A stretch of 64,000 nucleotides of DNA from an uncultured Lachnospiraceae bacterium (GCA_910589265.1 CAJUTQ010000084.1:18337-82336); one strand, 5' to 3'. Counted from the stretch's first letter, positions 19,552 to 29,536 are shown. Numbers and translations are program-made. Notes: generated by a model not told the origin, from the sequence alone.

Positions 19552-19579
19552 AAAAAAACACTCTCAGAACAAGAGTGTT
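19552..19579 (-). terminator. Terminator/attenuator between secG and rnr
   Basis: On the minus strand AACACTCT pairs with AGAGTGTT across a 7-base loop and is followed by TTTTT. It ends the secG transcript and rules out the longest possible rnr start. Confidence 0.78.
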
Positions 19580-19620
19580 TTATCATTTTACATTCGGACG
19601 TCGTAAAAAATGTCCTCTGT

Positions 19621-19860
19621 TTAGAACCTGTTCATATTCAATATAGCTGCGATAATAATAAATGCAATAGCCAGTCCCCTGGTAATCTTCACAAAAGCTC
19701 CTTCCATGGAACGGCCTTTATTTTTACCCCAATAGGTGTCTGCAGCACCGCTAATGGATCCTAGTCCTGCTGACTTTCCTTCCTGCATTAGTACAATGGC
19801 AGATAAAGCAATACATATGATAATAAACACAATTGTAAGAATGATTCTCAATGCACTCAT
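19621..19860 (-). CDS. secG: Preprotein translocase subunit SecG
   Basis: A small membrane subunit of SecYEG. There are two membrane helices (residues 5-25 and 55-75) joined by a loop with the family motif MQEGKSAGLGSISGAADTYWGKNKGRS. At 79 aa its length is typical. It lies upstream of rnr-smpB on the same strand, a common order in Firmicutes, with a terminator in between. Confidence 0.95.
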   Translation of the reverse strand: MSALRIILTIVFIIICIALSAIVLMQEGKSAGLGSISGAADTYWGKNKGRSMEGAFVKITRGLAIAFIIIAAILNMNRF

Positions 19861-19950
19861 TGTCTATAGCTAAGCTCCTTCCTTGTCTTGGAATGTAATA
19901 AGTGTACCATAGGAACCTTTCTTTTGCAACTATATTGTTCTTTTCTATCT

Positions 19951-21255
19951 TTATAATTTGTTAAAGGGATTTTTATATTCTGCCACAGTTTTCAGTTCTT
20001 CTTCTATGCGCAAAAGCTGATTGTATTTTGAGGTACGATCCGATCTGCAAGGAGCTCCTGTCTTTATCTGTCCAGCATTGACAGCCACAGCAATATCTGC
20101 GATAATAGGGTCTTCTGTCTCCCCAGATCTGTGGGATATGACTGATTTGTATCCATTTTTGTGGGCCATTTCCACTGCCTCAAAAGCCTGGGATAAAGTT
20201 CCAATCTGGTTTACCTTTACTAAAATAGCATTGGCAGCTTTCAGCTTTATTCCTGCATCTAGCCTCTTTGTATTTGTCACAAAGAGATCATCCCCTACAA
20301 GTTGTATTTTACTTCCAAGACGTTTTGTCATGAGCTGCCATCCATCCCAGTCATCTTCAAAAAGCCCGTCCTCAATAGATACAATTGGAAATTCTTCCAT
20401 AAGTTCCTCATAATAATTGACCATTTCTCCCGCATCTCTCGTTATTTCCTCCCCAGCCATCTTACTCTCTCCTGGGAAATAATAAAGGCCTTTGTCCTCC
20501 TGATATAGCTCGCTGGCAGCAGCATCAATGGCAATTTTAATTTGGGTATCCGGCTCATAACCTGCTTTCTTTACAGCCTCCACAATGAGACGCAGTACAT
20601 CCCTTGAATTGGCTAGGTTGGGGGCAAAACCTCCCTCATCCCCCACTGCAGTAGACAGTCCTTTGTCATTGCAGATTTTCTTTAAATAGTGATATATTTC
20701 TGAACAAATGCGCAGCCCATCTCCAAAGGATTCTGCTGCAAAAGGCATAATCATAAATTCCTGTAAGTCCACAGTATTATCTGCATGTTTTCCCCCATTT
20801 AAAATATTCATCATAGGAACAGGCATAATGCGGGGACTCACTCCTCCTAAATAACGGTATAAGGGGATATTCAGCGCCATGGCTGCTGCCTTGGCACAGG
20901 CCATGGACACTCCTAAAGTGGCATTAGCCCCTAAGTTCCCTTTATTTTCTGTCCCGTCCAGCTCTGTGAGCATTCTGTCAATCATTCCTTGATCCAATGC
21001 ATTTTTTCCTAAAAGGGCATCTCTAATTTTTGTATTGACATTTTTTACTGCTTTTTGCACTCCCAGACCAAAATACCGTTTTTCCCCGTCTCGAAGCTCC
21101 ACAGCCTCAAATTTTCCTGTGGAAGCCCCTGAGGGAACTGCTGCCCTTCCTGTAAATCGGTTTCCAATAGTCACCTCCGATTCCACAGTAGGATTTCCCC
21201 TGGAATCTAAAATTTCTCTTGCATGGATATCTGTAATCTCCAAAAAAATATGCAT
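19951..21255 (-). CDS. eno: Enolase
   Basis: Converts 2-phosphoglycerate to phosphoenolpyruvate. Hallmarks are [17 protein letters not shown] at the N-terminus, the [12 protein letters not shown] loop, metal ligands in the [15 protein letters not shown] and [10 protein letters not shown] blocks, and the [10 protein letters not shown] signature. At 434 aa its length is normal. AGGAGG lies eight bases before the ATG. It is monocistronic here, with gpmI immediately upstream in the genome and on the same strand, so adjacent glycolytic steps are neighbours. Confidence 0.97.
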   Translation of the reverse strand: MHIFLEITDIHAREILDSRGNPTVESEVTIGNRFTGRAAVPSGASTGKFEAVELRDGEKRYFGLGVQKAVKNVNTKIRDALLGKNALDQGMIDRMLTELDGTENKGNLGANATLGVSMACAKAAAMALNIPLYRYLGGVSPRIMPVPMMNILNGGKHADNTVDLQEFMIMPFAAESFGDGLRICSEIYHYLKKICNDKGLSTAVGDEGGFAPNLANSRDVLRLIVEAVKKAGYEPDTQIKIAIDAAASELYQEDKGLYYFPGESKMAGEEITRDAGEMVNYYEELMEEFPIVSIEDGLFEDDWDGWQLMTKRLGSKIQLVGDDLFVTNTKRLDAGIKLKAANAILVKVNQIGTLSQAFEAVEMAHKNGYKSVISHRSGETEDPIIADIAVAVNAGQIKTGAPCRSDRTSKYNQLLRIEEELKTVAEYKNPFNKL

Positions 21256-21390
21256 TTTAGCAACCTCCTGTTAAAATTAGCCTAGCTCTTCTACAGTAGT
21301 ATTCCCAAAATGCATAAAATCATTTATTCTATTTTATAGCGCCAGAGGCAACATAACTTTTGACTCTGCTATTTTTCCTATTTCAAAATT

Positions 21391-22932
21391 TTATTTTTTC
21401 ATCAATAGGGACTTTCCTGTCATTTCCTTTGGCTGCTCTTTACCCATCGTATCAATTAAGGTAGGAACAATGTCAGCCAGACATCCGTCTTCCCTTAATG
21501 TATAGTCTGGATCGTAATTAATGAGAAGAAAGGGCACTTGATTTGTTGTGTGAGCTGTAAAAGGCTTCCCTGTCTCATCGTCTACCATTTGCTCTACATT
21601 TCCATGATCTGCGCAGATGAACATCACTCCATTGGTCTCCTTTACTGCTTCCACCGTTTTTCCAATACATTCATCTACTGTTTCCACTGCTTTGACAGCC
21701 GCATCTTCCACACCAGTATGTCCTACCATATCTGGATTTGCAAAGTTAATAATAATCACATCGTATTTTTTTCCCTTTACAGCATGAACCAGCTTATCAC
21801 ACACTTCATAGGCACTCATCTCAGGCTTTAAGTCATAGGTAGCTACTTTTGGAGAGTTGACTAATATCCGGTCTTCGCCTTCGTTTGGTTCTTCCACTCC
21901 TCCGTTAAAGAAAAAGGTAACATGGGCGTATTTTTCTGTCTCTGCAATTCTAGCTTGGGTCATATGGTTAGCGGCAAGCCATTCTCCAAATGTATTGGTC
22001 ACAGAGAGCTTTTGGAAAGCTACTTCTTTATTAGGTATCGTTGGATCATAATCGGAAAAACATACATAGACGAGATCCAGTCTTTTCTCCCTGTCAAACC
22101 CTTTAAAATCATTATCGCAAAAGGCTCTTGTAATTTCCCTTGCCCTATCTGGACGGAAATTAAAGAAAATAACGGAATCTTTATCCTTAATAAGTCCTAC
22201 AGGGCTTCCCTCTTCTACTACTACTGTTGGAAATACAAATTCATCTGTCTTCTCTTTGTCATAAGAGGACTGAATTGCCAAAAGACCGGAATCTGCCTTT
22301 TCCCCTTCCCCTTTTGTCAAAGCGTCATAGGCCAGCTTCACCCTGTCATAATTATTATCCCTATCCATGGCATAGTAACGCCCCATAACAGAAGCAATTT
22401 TGCCTACTCCTATTTTCTTCATCTCCTCTTCCAACTCTTTCCCATACTCTATTCCACTTGTCGGAGGCGTATCCCTTCCATCTAGAAAACAGTGTACATA
22501 TACTTTCTCTAAACCATGCTGTTTTGCCAGCTTTAAAAGAGCGTATAAGTGGGTGTTGTGGCTATGAACGCCTCCATCAGACAACAAGCCAAACATATGA
22601 AGGGCGCAGTCCTGTTTCTTACAGTTATCCACTGCTTTTAATAAAGCTTTATTTTCAAAAAATGTTCCATCTTCAATTTCTTTTGTTATTCTTGTGAGCT
22701 CCTGGTAGACAATTCTTCCTGCTCCCATGTTCAAATGTCCTACTTCTGAATTTCCCATCTGTCCGTCAGGAAGTCCTACTGCCATTCCGCTGGCATTCCC
22801 TCTCACAAAAGGGTATTCTGCCATTAATCTATCCATTACAGGAGTTTTCGCCTCTGCGATTGCGTTTCCCTCCACCTTGCTGTTTAATCCATAGCCATCC
22901 AAAATCATGAGCACAGTTGGTTTTTTATCCAT
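21391..22932 (-). CDS. gpmI: 2,3-bisphosphoglycerate-independent phosphoglycerate mutase
   Basis: Interconverts 3- and 2-phosphoglycerate with a Mn-dependent alkaline-phosphatase fold. MILDGYG carries the first metal Asp, GNSEVGHLNMGAGR carries the catalytic Ser, and CADHGNVEQM and AHTTNQVPF carry C-terminal metal ligands. An upstream ATG at 22965 lies in frame, but the ATG at 22932 (MDKKPTVLMILDG) has AAGGAG eight bases upstream and fits the family. It gives 513 aa, a normal length. Confidence 0.95.
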   Translation of the reverse strand: MDKKPTVLMILDGYGLNSKVEGNAIAEAKTPVMDRLMAEYPFVRGNASGMAVGLPDGQMGNSEVGHLNMGAGRIVYQELTRITKEIEDGTFFENKALLKAVDNCKKQDCALHMFGLLSDGGVHSHNTHLYALLKLAKQHGLEKVYVHCFLDGRDTPPTSGIEYGKELEEEMKKIGVGKIASVMGRYYAMDRDNNYDRVKLAYDALTKGEGEKADSGLLAIQSSYDKEKTDEFVFPTVVVEEGSPVGLIKDKDSVIFFNFRPDRAREITRAFCDNDFKGFDREKRLDLVYVCFSDYDPTIPNKEVAFQKLSVTNTFGEWLAANHMTQARIAETEKYAHVTFFFNGGVEEPNEGEDRILVNSPKVATYDLKPEMSAYEVCDKLVHAVKGKKYDVIIINFANPDMVGHTGVEDAAVKAVETVDECIGKTVEAVKETNGVMFICADHGNVEQMVDDETGKPFTAHTTNQVPFLLINYDPDYTLREDGCLADIVPTLIDTMGKEQPKEMTGKSLLMKK

Positions 22933-23026
22933 ACTACATTCTCCTTCCCATTTTCCTAATTCCATCTATCCGCCCTGAATTATACACGCTTTGCCCTCTT
23001 CTTGCAAGGGAAAACAAGCCCAGGCC

Positions 23027-23698
23027 TTATCCATCTTTTCTGCGTATCCAAAATCCCCCTTCCATGTAGGGGAAAATTAACAGCGCCCTTCCTTTCCCTA
23101 CTGTAATGACTGCCCTTTCTCCTATAAATTCATTGCTGACTCCTAAAGGATACTCATTGGTGAGAACTGCATTAGAGAGGGGATATTTTACTCCCTCTAA
23201 GGTTATTCCCTGTACCTTCTCATCCATGGCAAATAAAGAAAAGAAGCCTTTTGCCTCTCTTCGAAAAGAGAGGCTCTCTTCTTCCACTACGGTAAGTATG
23301 GTCTTTATCCCATATAAATATCCAAAGGCATCCTGGCTTTTTAAATAATTCAGGCATTGAATATTGGCCATGCTATGATCCAACCTTCCTCCTAAGCCTC
23401 CGTAAATATGGAACTCTCTCTTTCCCAGCTCCAAGCCATAGGAGAGAGCTGAAAATACATCTGTTTCATCCTTTTCACAAGGCAGCCTTTTTACTGTCAG
23501 TCCTTCTTTTTCTATTTCTTTCTCACTCATTCCCATCTCCTTTAGAGAATCAAAATCTCCAATGGCAATGTGGGGCTTTATTCCTAATTCCTTTAAGTAG
23601 GCGTAACCCCCATCCACAGCAATGAGAAGCTCTCTTTCCTTATAGGAAAAAAAATCTTTTTGAAACTCCCCTGCTCCCACAAGGTAACACTCTTCCAT
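23027..23698 (-). CDS. thiN: Thiamine pyrophosphokinase
   Basis: Transfers pyrophosphate from ATP to thiamine. Signatures are AVDGGYAYLKELGIKP, IGDFDSL, DETDVFSAL and YGGLGGRLDHSMANIQ, followed by the substrate-binding C-terminal beta-domain. The frame is open to 23785 inside potD, but the ATG at 23698, with AAAAGGAG about 12 bases upstream, gives 223 aa, the normal length. It overlaps or abuts the end of the polyamine operon, although no functional link between thiamine and polyamines is evident. Confidence 0.92.
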   Translation of the reverse strand: MEECYLVGAGEFQKDFFSYKERELLIAVDGGYAYLKELGIKPHIAIGDFDSLKEMGMSEKEIEKEGLTVKRLPCEKDETDVFSALSYGLELGKREFHIYGGLGGRLDHSMANIQCLNYLKSQDAFGYLYGIKTILTVVEEESLSFRREAKGFFSLFAMDEKVQGITLEGVKYPLSNAVLTNEYPLGVSNEFIGERAVITVGKGRALLIFPYMEGGFWIRRKDG

Positions 23699-23717
23699 TG
23701 TTCTTTGCAGCTCCTTT

Positions 23718-24755
23718 TTACTCACAAGCTTTTTTAAACTCTTCCCAAATTCGCCCATGGAGTTCCTCTGCCTGAGCAGATACATTTTGGATCATCTCTC
23801 CTTCTGTAATGGACTCAGGCAAAACAAGCATACTTTTGAATTCTTCTGAAATCAGGTTATCGGCAGCTTTGTTAGCGCTGTAATATTGGATAAATTCCAC
23901 ACATTTTGCGCTGACTTCCGGGCGGAGCAAATAATTTAAAAATGCATTGGCTCCTTTTGAGTTGGGAGCATTGGATGGTATAAATCCCGCAATAATGCCA
24001 AACCCTAATCCTTCTTCTGGATATACAGCTTTCAGCTCTGGATTCGCTGTCAGCGCCTGGTTGACCTGGGAAGTGTACATGAACGCAGCGCTTACTTCTC
24101 CGCTTAAAATATAATCTTGGGTATTACTGTCGCTAATAAGACGGATGTTTGGTGCAAGCTCCAGCATTTTGTTCCCTGCCTTCTGAATCGTGTCCAGATT
24201 TTCTACGTTAAAAGATTCTCCCAATGTTTTTAGGGCAATTCCGTTCATTACCCTATGGCTGCCTATAACTGCTACATTTTTCTTTAATTTCTCATTCCAC
24301 AAATCTTCATAGCCTTTTATTTCAAAATCCACCTTTTTTGGATCATAGACAATAAGGGGAATTCCTACCCCGTAAGGCACAGTATATTCATCTGTCAAAT
24401 CGTAAAATTGTCCTTGATAAAGGGGATTTATGTTGCCAAAATTCGATAAGCTTTCTTTGTCCAGCTTCTGTACAAGTCCCTCCTCAATAGCCAGCTCAAT
24501 AATATAATCATCAGCCAGAACTACATCGTAGTCTCCTCCTTTTGTCTCTTCCAGCTTTGCCAGCATGTCCTCGTCATAATTAAAGTTTGAATAATTTATT
24601 TTGATTCCTGTCTCTTGTTCAAACCCTTCTAACACTTCCTGTGGGAACATTCCATCCCAAGTGAATAAATTTAGCTCCTCCTGTTTCTTACCACATCCAA
24701 CGAAAGCAAGGGCAAATATCCCTATGACTCCCCCTAATATTCTTTTTCTATTCAT
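23718..24755 (-). CDS. potD: Spermidine/putrescine ABC transporter substrate-binding lipoprotein
   Basis: A periplasmic-type binding protein anchored by lipid. The N-terminal signal ends in a lipobox-like FVGC (Cys about residue 21). The mature part begins with LNLFTWDGMFPQEVL, the usual PotD/PotF start, and carries the family's VVLADDYIIE and YVPYGVG-like segments. At 345 aa its length is normal. It is the last of four pot genes and is preceded by potC by about 20 bases. Confidence 0.92.
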   Translation of the reverse strand: MNRKRILGGVIGIFALAFVGCGKKQEELNLFTWDGMFPQEVLEGFEQETGIKINYSNFNYDEDMLAKLEETKGGDYDVVLADDYIIELAIEEGLVQKLDKESLSNFGNINPLYQGQFYDLTDEYTVPYGVGIPLIVYDPKKVDFEIKGYEDLWNEKLKKNVAVIGSHRVMNGIALKTLGESFNVENLDTIQKAGNKMLELAPNIRLISDSNTQDYILSGEVSAAFMYTSQVNQALTANPELKAVYPEEGLGFGIIAGFIPSNAPNSKGANAFLNYLLRPEVSAKCVEFIQYYSANKAADNLISEEFKSMLVLPESITEGEMIQNVSAQAEELHGRIWEEFKKACE

Positions 24756-24776
24756 TCTTTATAACATTGCTCCTTT

Positions 24777-25574
24777 CTAAAAGTTTTTTTCTGTTGTACG
24801 ACTGTTCCTCTTTCTTCCCAAGTAGTCAGAAAGAAAAATACATAAAATCGTTGCTAATAGTAAAATCGTTGCCAGCGCATTTATTTCCGGGGTTACCCCT
24901 GTTTTTAATTTTGTATATATTTTTACTGGGAGTAAGTTTGTCCTTGGCCCTGTAACAAAAACACTGATGACTACGTCGTCAAAAGACATAGCAAAGGCCA
25001 ATAAAAGGCCTGATAAAATAGCAGGTATCAGATCTGGCAATATAATGTCAAAAAAGGTGCGGATTCTGGAAGCCCCTAAGTCTCTGGCCGCCTCTTCTAA
25101 ACTTTTATCCATTCCGATAAGTCTTGACTGAACCATAACAAATAAATAAGGTACACAAAAGGTTGTATGGGCAATGATTAAAGCACCCATTCCCAGTGGA
25201 ATGCCTAAAAAGGAAAAAACGCCTAAGAAAACCATTCCTAAAATAATTTCTGGAATCATAATAGGTATCGTGGACAAATAAGAGATTACCTCATTCCACT
25301 TATAAGTTGTTTTGCTCATTCCAAAAGCCCCTAAAGTGCCTATGACTGCCGCCAGGCTTCCACTTGACAGGGCCAGAATGACGCTATGGAGCAAAGCCTC
25401 CCTTATTTCCCTATCCTCAAAGAGCTCTTTGTACCATTTCAGACTAAATCCTCCCCATACAGATGATATTTTTGATTCGTTAAAGGAATAAAATACTGTA
25501 CAAAAAATAGGCAGGTACATGAGAAATAAAAGGATGCCTAAATATATGTAAGACCCTTTTTTCTTCTTTTTCAA
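24777..25574 (-). CDS. potC: Spermidine/putrescine ABC transporter permease PotC
   Basis: An inner membrane permease with six predicted membrane helices and the EAA-type loop EEAARDLGASRIRTFFDIILP that docks the ATPase. The N-terminus MKKKKKGSYIYLGILLFLMYLPIF is basic, then hydrophobic. At 265 aa its length is typical. It overlaps the potB stop by four bases, so the two subunits are translationally coupled. Confidence 0.92.
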   Translation of the reverse strand: MKKKKKGSYIYLGILLFLMYLPIFCTVFYSFNESKISSVWGGFSLKWYKELFEDREIREALLHSVILALSSGSLAAVIGTLGAFGMSKTTYKWNEVISYLSTIPIMIPEIILGMVFLGVFSFLGIPLGMGALIIAHTTFCVPYLFVMVQSRLIGMDKSLEEAARDLGASRIRTFFDIILPDLIPAILSGLLLAFAMSFDDVVISVFVTGPRTNLLPVKIYTKLKTGVTPEINALATILLLATILCIFLSDYLGRKRNSRTTEKNF

Positions 25575-26437
25575 AACATCCCCTCCAATTCTTTTGTATG
25601 AGTTATTTTACGATAAAATCCAATGAGCATGGAAGTCAATACCATTAATACAACGGATAAAGCAGCGGCAAAAGGGAGGTTTCTTCCTTTTGTAAGCTGT
25701 TCTTGAATAATGCTTCCTACTAGGAGAATTTTATTTCCTCCTAAAATATCTGCAATGAAAAATAACCCCATAGAAGGTATGAAGGTGAGGATAACTCCTG
25801 ATAAAAGCCCAGGCAAGGTAAGCTTAAAAGTAATGGTAAAAAAGGCTCTTACCCTACTTGCCCCCAAATCCCTGGACGCCTCCACTAAGTTCCAGTCCAT
25901 CTTTTCCACACTGGAATAAACCGATAAAATCATAAAAGGCAAAAGAGCATATACCATTCCTACAATGACTGCTGGATAAGTGTACAATAATTTTAAAGGC
26001 TCCTTTGTAATCCTAAGTCCCATAAGTATTTGATCCAAAACCCCGTTGCTTCGGAAAATAATAATCCATCCATACATACGAATTAAGGAGCTTGTCCAAA
26101 AGGGAATCATAAGTAATAACAGGACTCTTTTTTTCCACACTTCACTTAATCTTGCCATAAAATAGCCAAAGGGATAACCAATAAGAGCAATCATCCCTGT
26201 AGACAAAAAGGCTACTTGAAAGGATTCCAGGAAAGTTTCCCTGTATAAAGGTTCTGCTATTTTTTTATAATGCTCAAAGGTTACTTCTGGAATAACCCCC
26301 CATGTGTCCGAACGGCCAAGAAAACTGATACAAATCATATATAAAAGGGGAAAAACAACAAAAGCAATAGTAAATATATACATGGGAAAAAGGGTCCAGA
26401 CAACCGGATTGCTTTTTTTCTTTTTCATATGCTTCAT
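25571..26437 (-). CDS. potB: Spermidine/putrescine ABC transporter permease PotB
   Basis: A second membrane permease of the polyamine importer. It has six helices and the EAA loop VEASRDLGASRVRAFFTITFK near residue 190. At 288 aa its length is normal. It lies between potA (12 bases upstream) and potC (overlapping). Confidence 0.92.
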   Translation of the reverse strand: MKHMKKKKSNPVVWTLFPMYIFTIAFVVFPLLYMICISFLGRSDTWGVIPEVTFEHYKKIAEPLYRETFLESFQVAFLSTGMIALIGYPFGYFMARLSEVWKKRVLLLLMIPFWTSSLIRMYGWIIIFRSNGVLDQILMGLRITKEPLKLLYTYPAVIVGMVYALLPFMILSVYSSVEKMDWNLVEASRDLGASRVRAFFTITFKLTLPGLLSGVILTFIPSMGLFFIADILGGNKILLVGSIIQEQLTKGRNLPFAAALSVVLMVLTSMLIGFYRKITHTKELEGMF

Positions 26438-26448
26438 CTCCCTTTCTT

Positions 26449-27189
26449 TTAGAGAGTGTGAAACCTCTCAGAACGGATAAATTCCGCTACATAAGGTGTT
26501 TTTGGCTCAGAGGCAATTTCCTTTGGCGTTCCTATTTGTTCAATATTTCCGCAATGCATTACGACAATTCTATCAGACATAGACGCTGCTTCCTCTTGAT
26601 CATGGGTAATATAGACAAACGTAATGCCAATTTCCCTCTGTAGGTTTTTTAATTCTATTTGCATTTCCCGCCTTAGTTTTAAGTCTAAGGCTCCTAAAGG
26701 TTCATCCAGTAAAAGAATTTTAGGATTATTCACAATAGAACGGGCAATGGCCACTCTCTGCTTCTGTCCCCCGCTCAGCTGAGAAATCTTTCTTTTTTCA
26801 AAACCTTCCAGCTGTACTTGGCGCAAAGCCTCTTTTACCCTGTCTCTTATTTTTGTCTTGGGAACTTTACGTATTTTCAATCCATATCCAATATTTCCCT
26901 CTACATCCATGTGGGGAAAAAGAGCATAATTTTGAAATACCATGTTTACATCCCTCTTATTCGGTTCTAAATGGGTAACCACTTGATTCTCCAGAAGAAT
27001 ATCCCCCTTATCTGGCTCTTCTAAGCCAGCTATCATACGCAAGGTAGTTGTCTTGCCACAGCCTGAAGCTCCTAGTAAAGTAATAAATTCTCCTTTTTTT
27101 ACTTTTAAATTGATTCCCCGTATAACCTTTGTATGTTCAAAAGATTTATAAAGGTCTTTTAATTCTAATATGACCGTTTCTGACTCCAT
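26449..27189 (-). CDS. potA: Spermidine/putrescine ABC transporter ATPase PotA
   Basis: The cytoplasmic ATPase of the importer. Walker A GASGCGKTT (about residue 40), ABC signature LSGGQKQRVAIARS, Walker B LLLDEPLGALD and the H-loop ITHDQEEA are present. At 246 aa it lacks most of the C-terminal regulatory (TOBE) domain that makes E. coli PotA about 375 aa, a short form often seen in Clostridia. The open frame continues upstream to 27276 inside the regulator gene, but the ATG at 27189 has GGGAG eight bases upstream. Confidence 0.9.
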   Translation of the reverse strand: MESETVILELKDLYKSFEHTKVIRGINLKVKKGEFITLLGASGCGKTTTLRMIAGLEEPDKGDILLENQVVTHLEPNKRDVNMVFQNYALFPHMDVEGNIGYGLKIRKVPKTKIRDRVKEALRQVQLEGFEKRKISQLSGGQKQRVAIARSIVNNPKILLLDEPLGALDLKLRREMQIELKNLQREIGITFVYITHDQEEAASMSDRIVVMHCGNIEQIGTPKEIASEPKTPYVAEFIRSERFHTL

Positions 27190-27203
27190 TTTTCCATCTC
27201 CCT

Positions 27204-27422
27204 CTAGGGCTGAACTTCTTCCTCCTGCTCTACATATAAAATGACATCCTCTACTTTGCAGTGGAAAACACTGCATATTTTTTCTACTGTGTCCAAGGTT
27301 ACATTGCTATTGTGTTTTAAGCGATAAATGACCGACTTATTAAAATGATATTCATGCTCCAACATATAAGTTGTTATGTTTCTTTGTCTCATCATCTCCC
27401 AAAAAGGCTGAAATGTCATCAT
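27204..27422 (-). CDS. XRE-family HTH regulator at the head of the pot operon
   Basis: A 72-aa Cro/CI-type helix-turn-helix protein. The HTH spans roughly YMLEHEYHFNKSVIYRLKHN, and TLDTVEKICSVFHCKVEDVI completes the five-helix fold. A GGAGAG site precedes tandem ATGs at 27422 and 27419; a GTG at 27431 is too close to it. It lies 14 bases before potA, so it is probably an operon-encoded regulator of polyamine uptake. The same gene order with PuuR/XRE regulators is known in many Firmicutes. Confidence 0.85.
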   Translation of the reverse strand: MMTFQPFWEMMRQRNITTYMLEHEYHFNKSVIYRLKHNSNVTLDTVEKICSVFHCKVEDVILYVEQEEEVQP

Positions 27423-27533
27423 TTTTCTCACTCTCCGCCTACTATTATAGTATGGAAAAAGAATCCTGGATATCCTGCATATATGTAGGATATCTAAGTT
27501 GTATCTTCCTGCCCTTTGCCAAAAATCTCAACT

Positions 27534-29306
27534 TCATGTAAATGCATAATGCTGTACAATGAGCTGTATGGAGCGTCTTCCCATAAATTCGTTGATGGAA
27601 GGATAATAGGTAATCATACAAGTTATTTTGTTGTCTTTCCCTAAGAACATGGCGTCTACTTCTTTGTTTCCATATACCCTTTCCAGCTCTTGTTTCAGCT
27701 TTCCACAATCTCCAAAATAAATTCCTTCCTTTCTTATTCCTTGGGAATCTTCCAGGAGCATTTTGAATACATTTTGATTTTTTCCTACTATTTTTCCTGA
27801 TATTATTTTGACTTCCTTTTCCCCAAAAACAGGTTTCGTATTGCCCATTCCAAAAGGCTCCAGTACTTTTAGCTCCTCCACAAAATCTTCTGTACTATAA
27901 GAAAAGGGCAGCCTCATGTCAATGACTACTTTCTCCACAAAGTCTTCTTCCTGCAAGAGACATTGTGCGTTGATTTTCTTTTGAAAGACAGGCACCAAAC
28001 TTTCTTTAAGAGACAAGCCTGCCGCCAGCTTATGACCTCCAAACTTTGTAAATAACTCCTTACATTTTGTCATCTCCTCATACATATGGAAGGTGTCAAT
28101 GGAACGCCCTGAGCCTTTTACTCCTTCCTCTCCCTTTGTGAGAACAAAAGTAGGCTTGTAATAAGCTTCCCGAATACGTCCAGCAATAATTCCAGCAATG
28201 CTTTCGTGACAGTCTTTTAAATAAATGACAAGCACTTTCTCCTCTTTTAGATTTTGTTCTTCTATGTATTGATGGGCCTTTTCCAAAAACTCCTGGGTTA
28301 AACACTTTCTTTCTTCGTTGTACTCTTTCAAATTTTCTGCCAGCTGCCTTGCCTCTTTTTCATCTTTCGCCTGCAAAAGTAAAAGGGCAGCTCTTGCGGT
28401 GTCTAGGCGTCCTGCCGCATTCATACAAGGGCCAAGGACGAAACCAATATGATACGTGGAAAGCTGATCCATTTTTATTTCATTTACTTCCATTAACGCC
28501 TTCAACCCTAAATTTTTTGTACGCCTCATTTCTTCCATTCCATATTTTACTAAAATCCTGTTTTCCCCAAAAAGTTCCATCACATCCCCTATGGTGGCAA
28601 AGGCTGCAAAGGAAAGGAGCTCCTTTACACAATCTTCCTTATAAAATCCTCCCTTTTTCATAATTACTTGAATCCATTGATAGGCAAGGGCAGCTCCACA
28701 CAGATTTTTAAAAGGATAAGGACAATCTGGCTGCTTCGGGTTCACAATGGCATCTGCCGCTGGAAGTATATACCCCTTTTTCCCTCCCTCTATCTCCTCA
28801 TAAGGTATTTCATGATGATCTGTGATAATAACCGTTAGTCCTAGCTCTTTAGCCCTCATAACCGCCTCTTTGGCGGCAATTCCATTATCGCATGTAATAA
28901 TGGTATCTATCCCTTCTTCTGCTGCTTTTTCGATTAATCGCTCATTTATTCCATAACCGTCTTTCATCCTGTCAGGAATAGCTGTATCTACCGCTGCCCC
29001 GCATACAAAAAGACCTTTCCATAATATATAGGCGGCGCATACCCCATCAATATCATAATCTCCAATAATTCTTATTTTTTTCTTTTCTTTCATTTTATTT
29101 AAAATAATATCCCCTGCTTTTTCCCCGTCTTTTAGCAGCTCTCCTGGGCTTAGCTCTTCCAAAGTTCCATAAAGGTAGTCCTTAATCTTTTCTGCTGTCT
29201 CTATTCCCCTGTTTCTCATGATCCTTGCCAGTATAGGGCTAATATTAAACTCCTTAGCAATTTTCTGGAAGTCTCCCCCTTTTGTCGTCACAACCCATTT
29301 TGCCAT
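27534..29306 (-). CDS. recJ: Single-stranded-DNA-specific exonuclease RecJ
   Basis: A 5'-3' ssDNA exonuclease of the DHH superfamily in recombination and mismatch repair. The DHH motifs are RIIGDYDIDGVCAAY (about residue 80), DHHEIP (about 160), an LSFAAFATIGDVMEL segment and the DHHA1 region with GRSIDTFHMYEEM. CMNAAGRLDTA is the RecJ signature. The C-terminal OB-type region is kept. At 590 aa it is close to the short Firmicute form. AAAGGAG precedes the ATG by about 12 bases. Confidence 0.93.
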   Translation of the reverse strand: MAKWVVTTKGGDFQKIAKEFNISPILARIMRNRGIETAEKIKDYLYGTLEELSPGELLKDGEKAGDIILNKMKEKKKIRIIGDYDIDGVCAAYILWKGLFVCGAAVDTAIPDRMKDGYGINERLIEKAAEEGIDTIITCDNGIAAKEAVMRAKELGLTVIITDHHEIPYEEIEGGKKGYILPAADAIVNPKQPDCPYPFKNLCGAALAYQWIQVIMKKGGFYKEDCVKELLSFAAFATIGDVMELFGENRILVKYGMEEMRRTKNLGLKALMEVNEIKMDQLSTYHIGFVLGPCMNAAGRLDTARAALLLLQAKDEKEARQLAENLKEYNEERKCLTQEFLEKAHQYIEEQNLKEEKVLVIYLKDCHESIAGIIAGRIREAYYKPTFVLTKGEEGVKGSGRSIDTFHMYEEMTKCKELFTKFGGHKLAAGLSLKESLVPVFQKKINAQCLLQEEDFVEKVVIDMRLPFSYSTEDFVEELKVLEPFGMGNTKPVFGEKEVKIISGKIVGKNQNVFKMLLEDSQGIRKEGIYFGDCGKLKQELERVYGNKEVDAMFLGKDNKITCMITYYPSINEFMGRRSIQLIVQHYAFT

Positions 29307-29428
29307 TTTTCACATCAGCTCCTTTCTCATCCTTTCTTTTACAGAAGTATACATGATGTACTTTCTTTTGTCATTATAAAACAAAAAGCAGGGATTCTTA
29401 TTTTCCTATTTCTTTTTTGGAATCCTTC

Positions 29429-29437
29429 TGTTATAAT
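29429..29437 (+). promoter_or_regulatory. Extended -10 promoter for the leader ORF and small membrane protein
   Basis: TGTTATAAT (29429-29437) is an extended -10 with a perfect TATAAT. No good -35 box is seen at the expected spacing. It lies about 45 bases before the leader ORF and reads away from recJ. Confidence 0.5.
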
Positions 29438-29482
29438 ATTTTCCAAATGAAACCTATAAAAATTAAGAAAGGAACCCAAAAG

Positions 29483-29536
29483 ATGTTGGACTTGTTTTTT
29501 ACAAATCCAAACAAAAGGCATAGGTACTGGTTATGA
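29483..29536 (+). CDS. 17-aa leader peptide ORF overlapping the next gene
   Basis: AGAAAGGA lies nine bases before an ATG that opens an 17-codon frame (MLDLFFTNPNKRHRYWL) whose TGA stop overlaps the next ATG in ATGA. The downstream gene has no clear Shine-Dalgarno site of its own, so this ORF may supply translation by coupling. It could be a regulatory leader peptide. Directly seen are the site, the frame and the overlap; the role is inference. Confidence 0.5.
   Translation: MLDLFFTNPNKRHRYWL

Noticed and set aside
21922-22485. 187-codon plus-strand frame inside gpmI.
   Set aside because: It lies antisense to a clear gpmI gene; the length comes from codon bias of the real gene.
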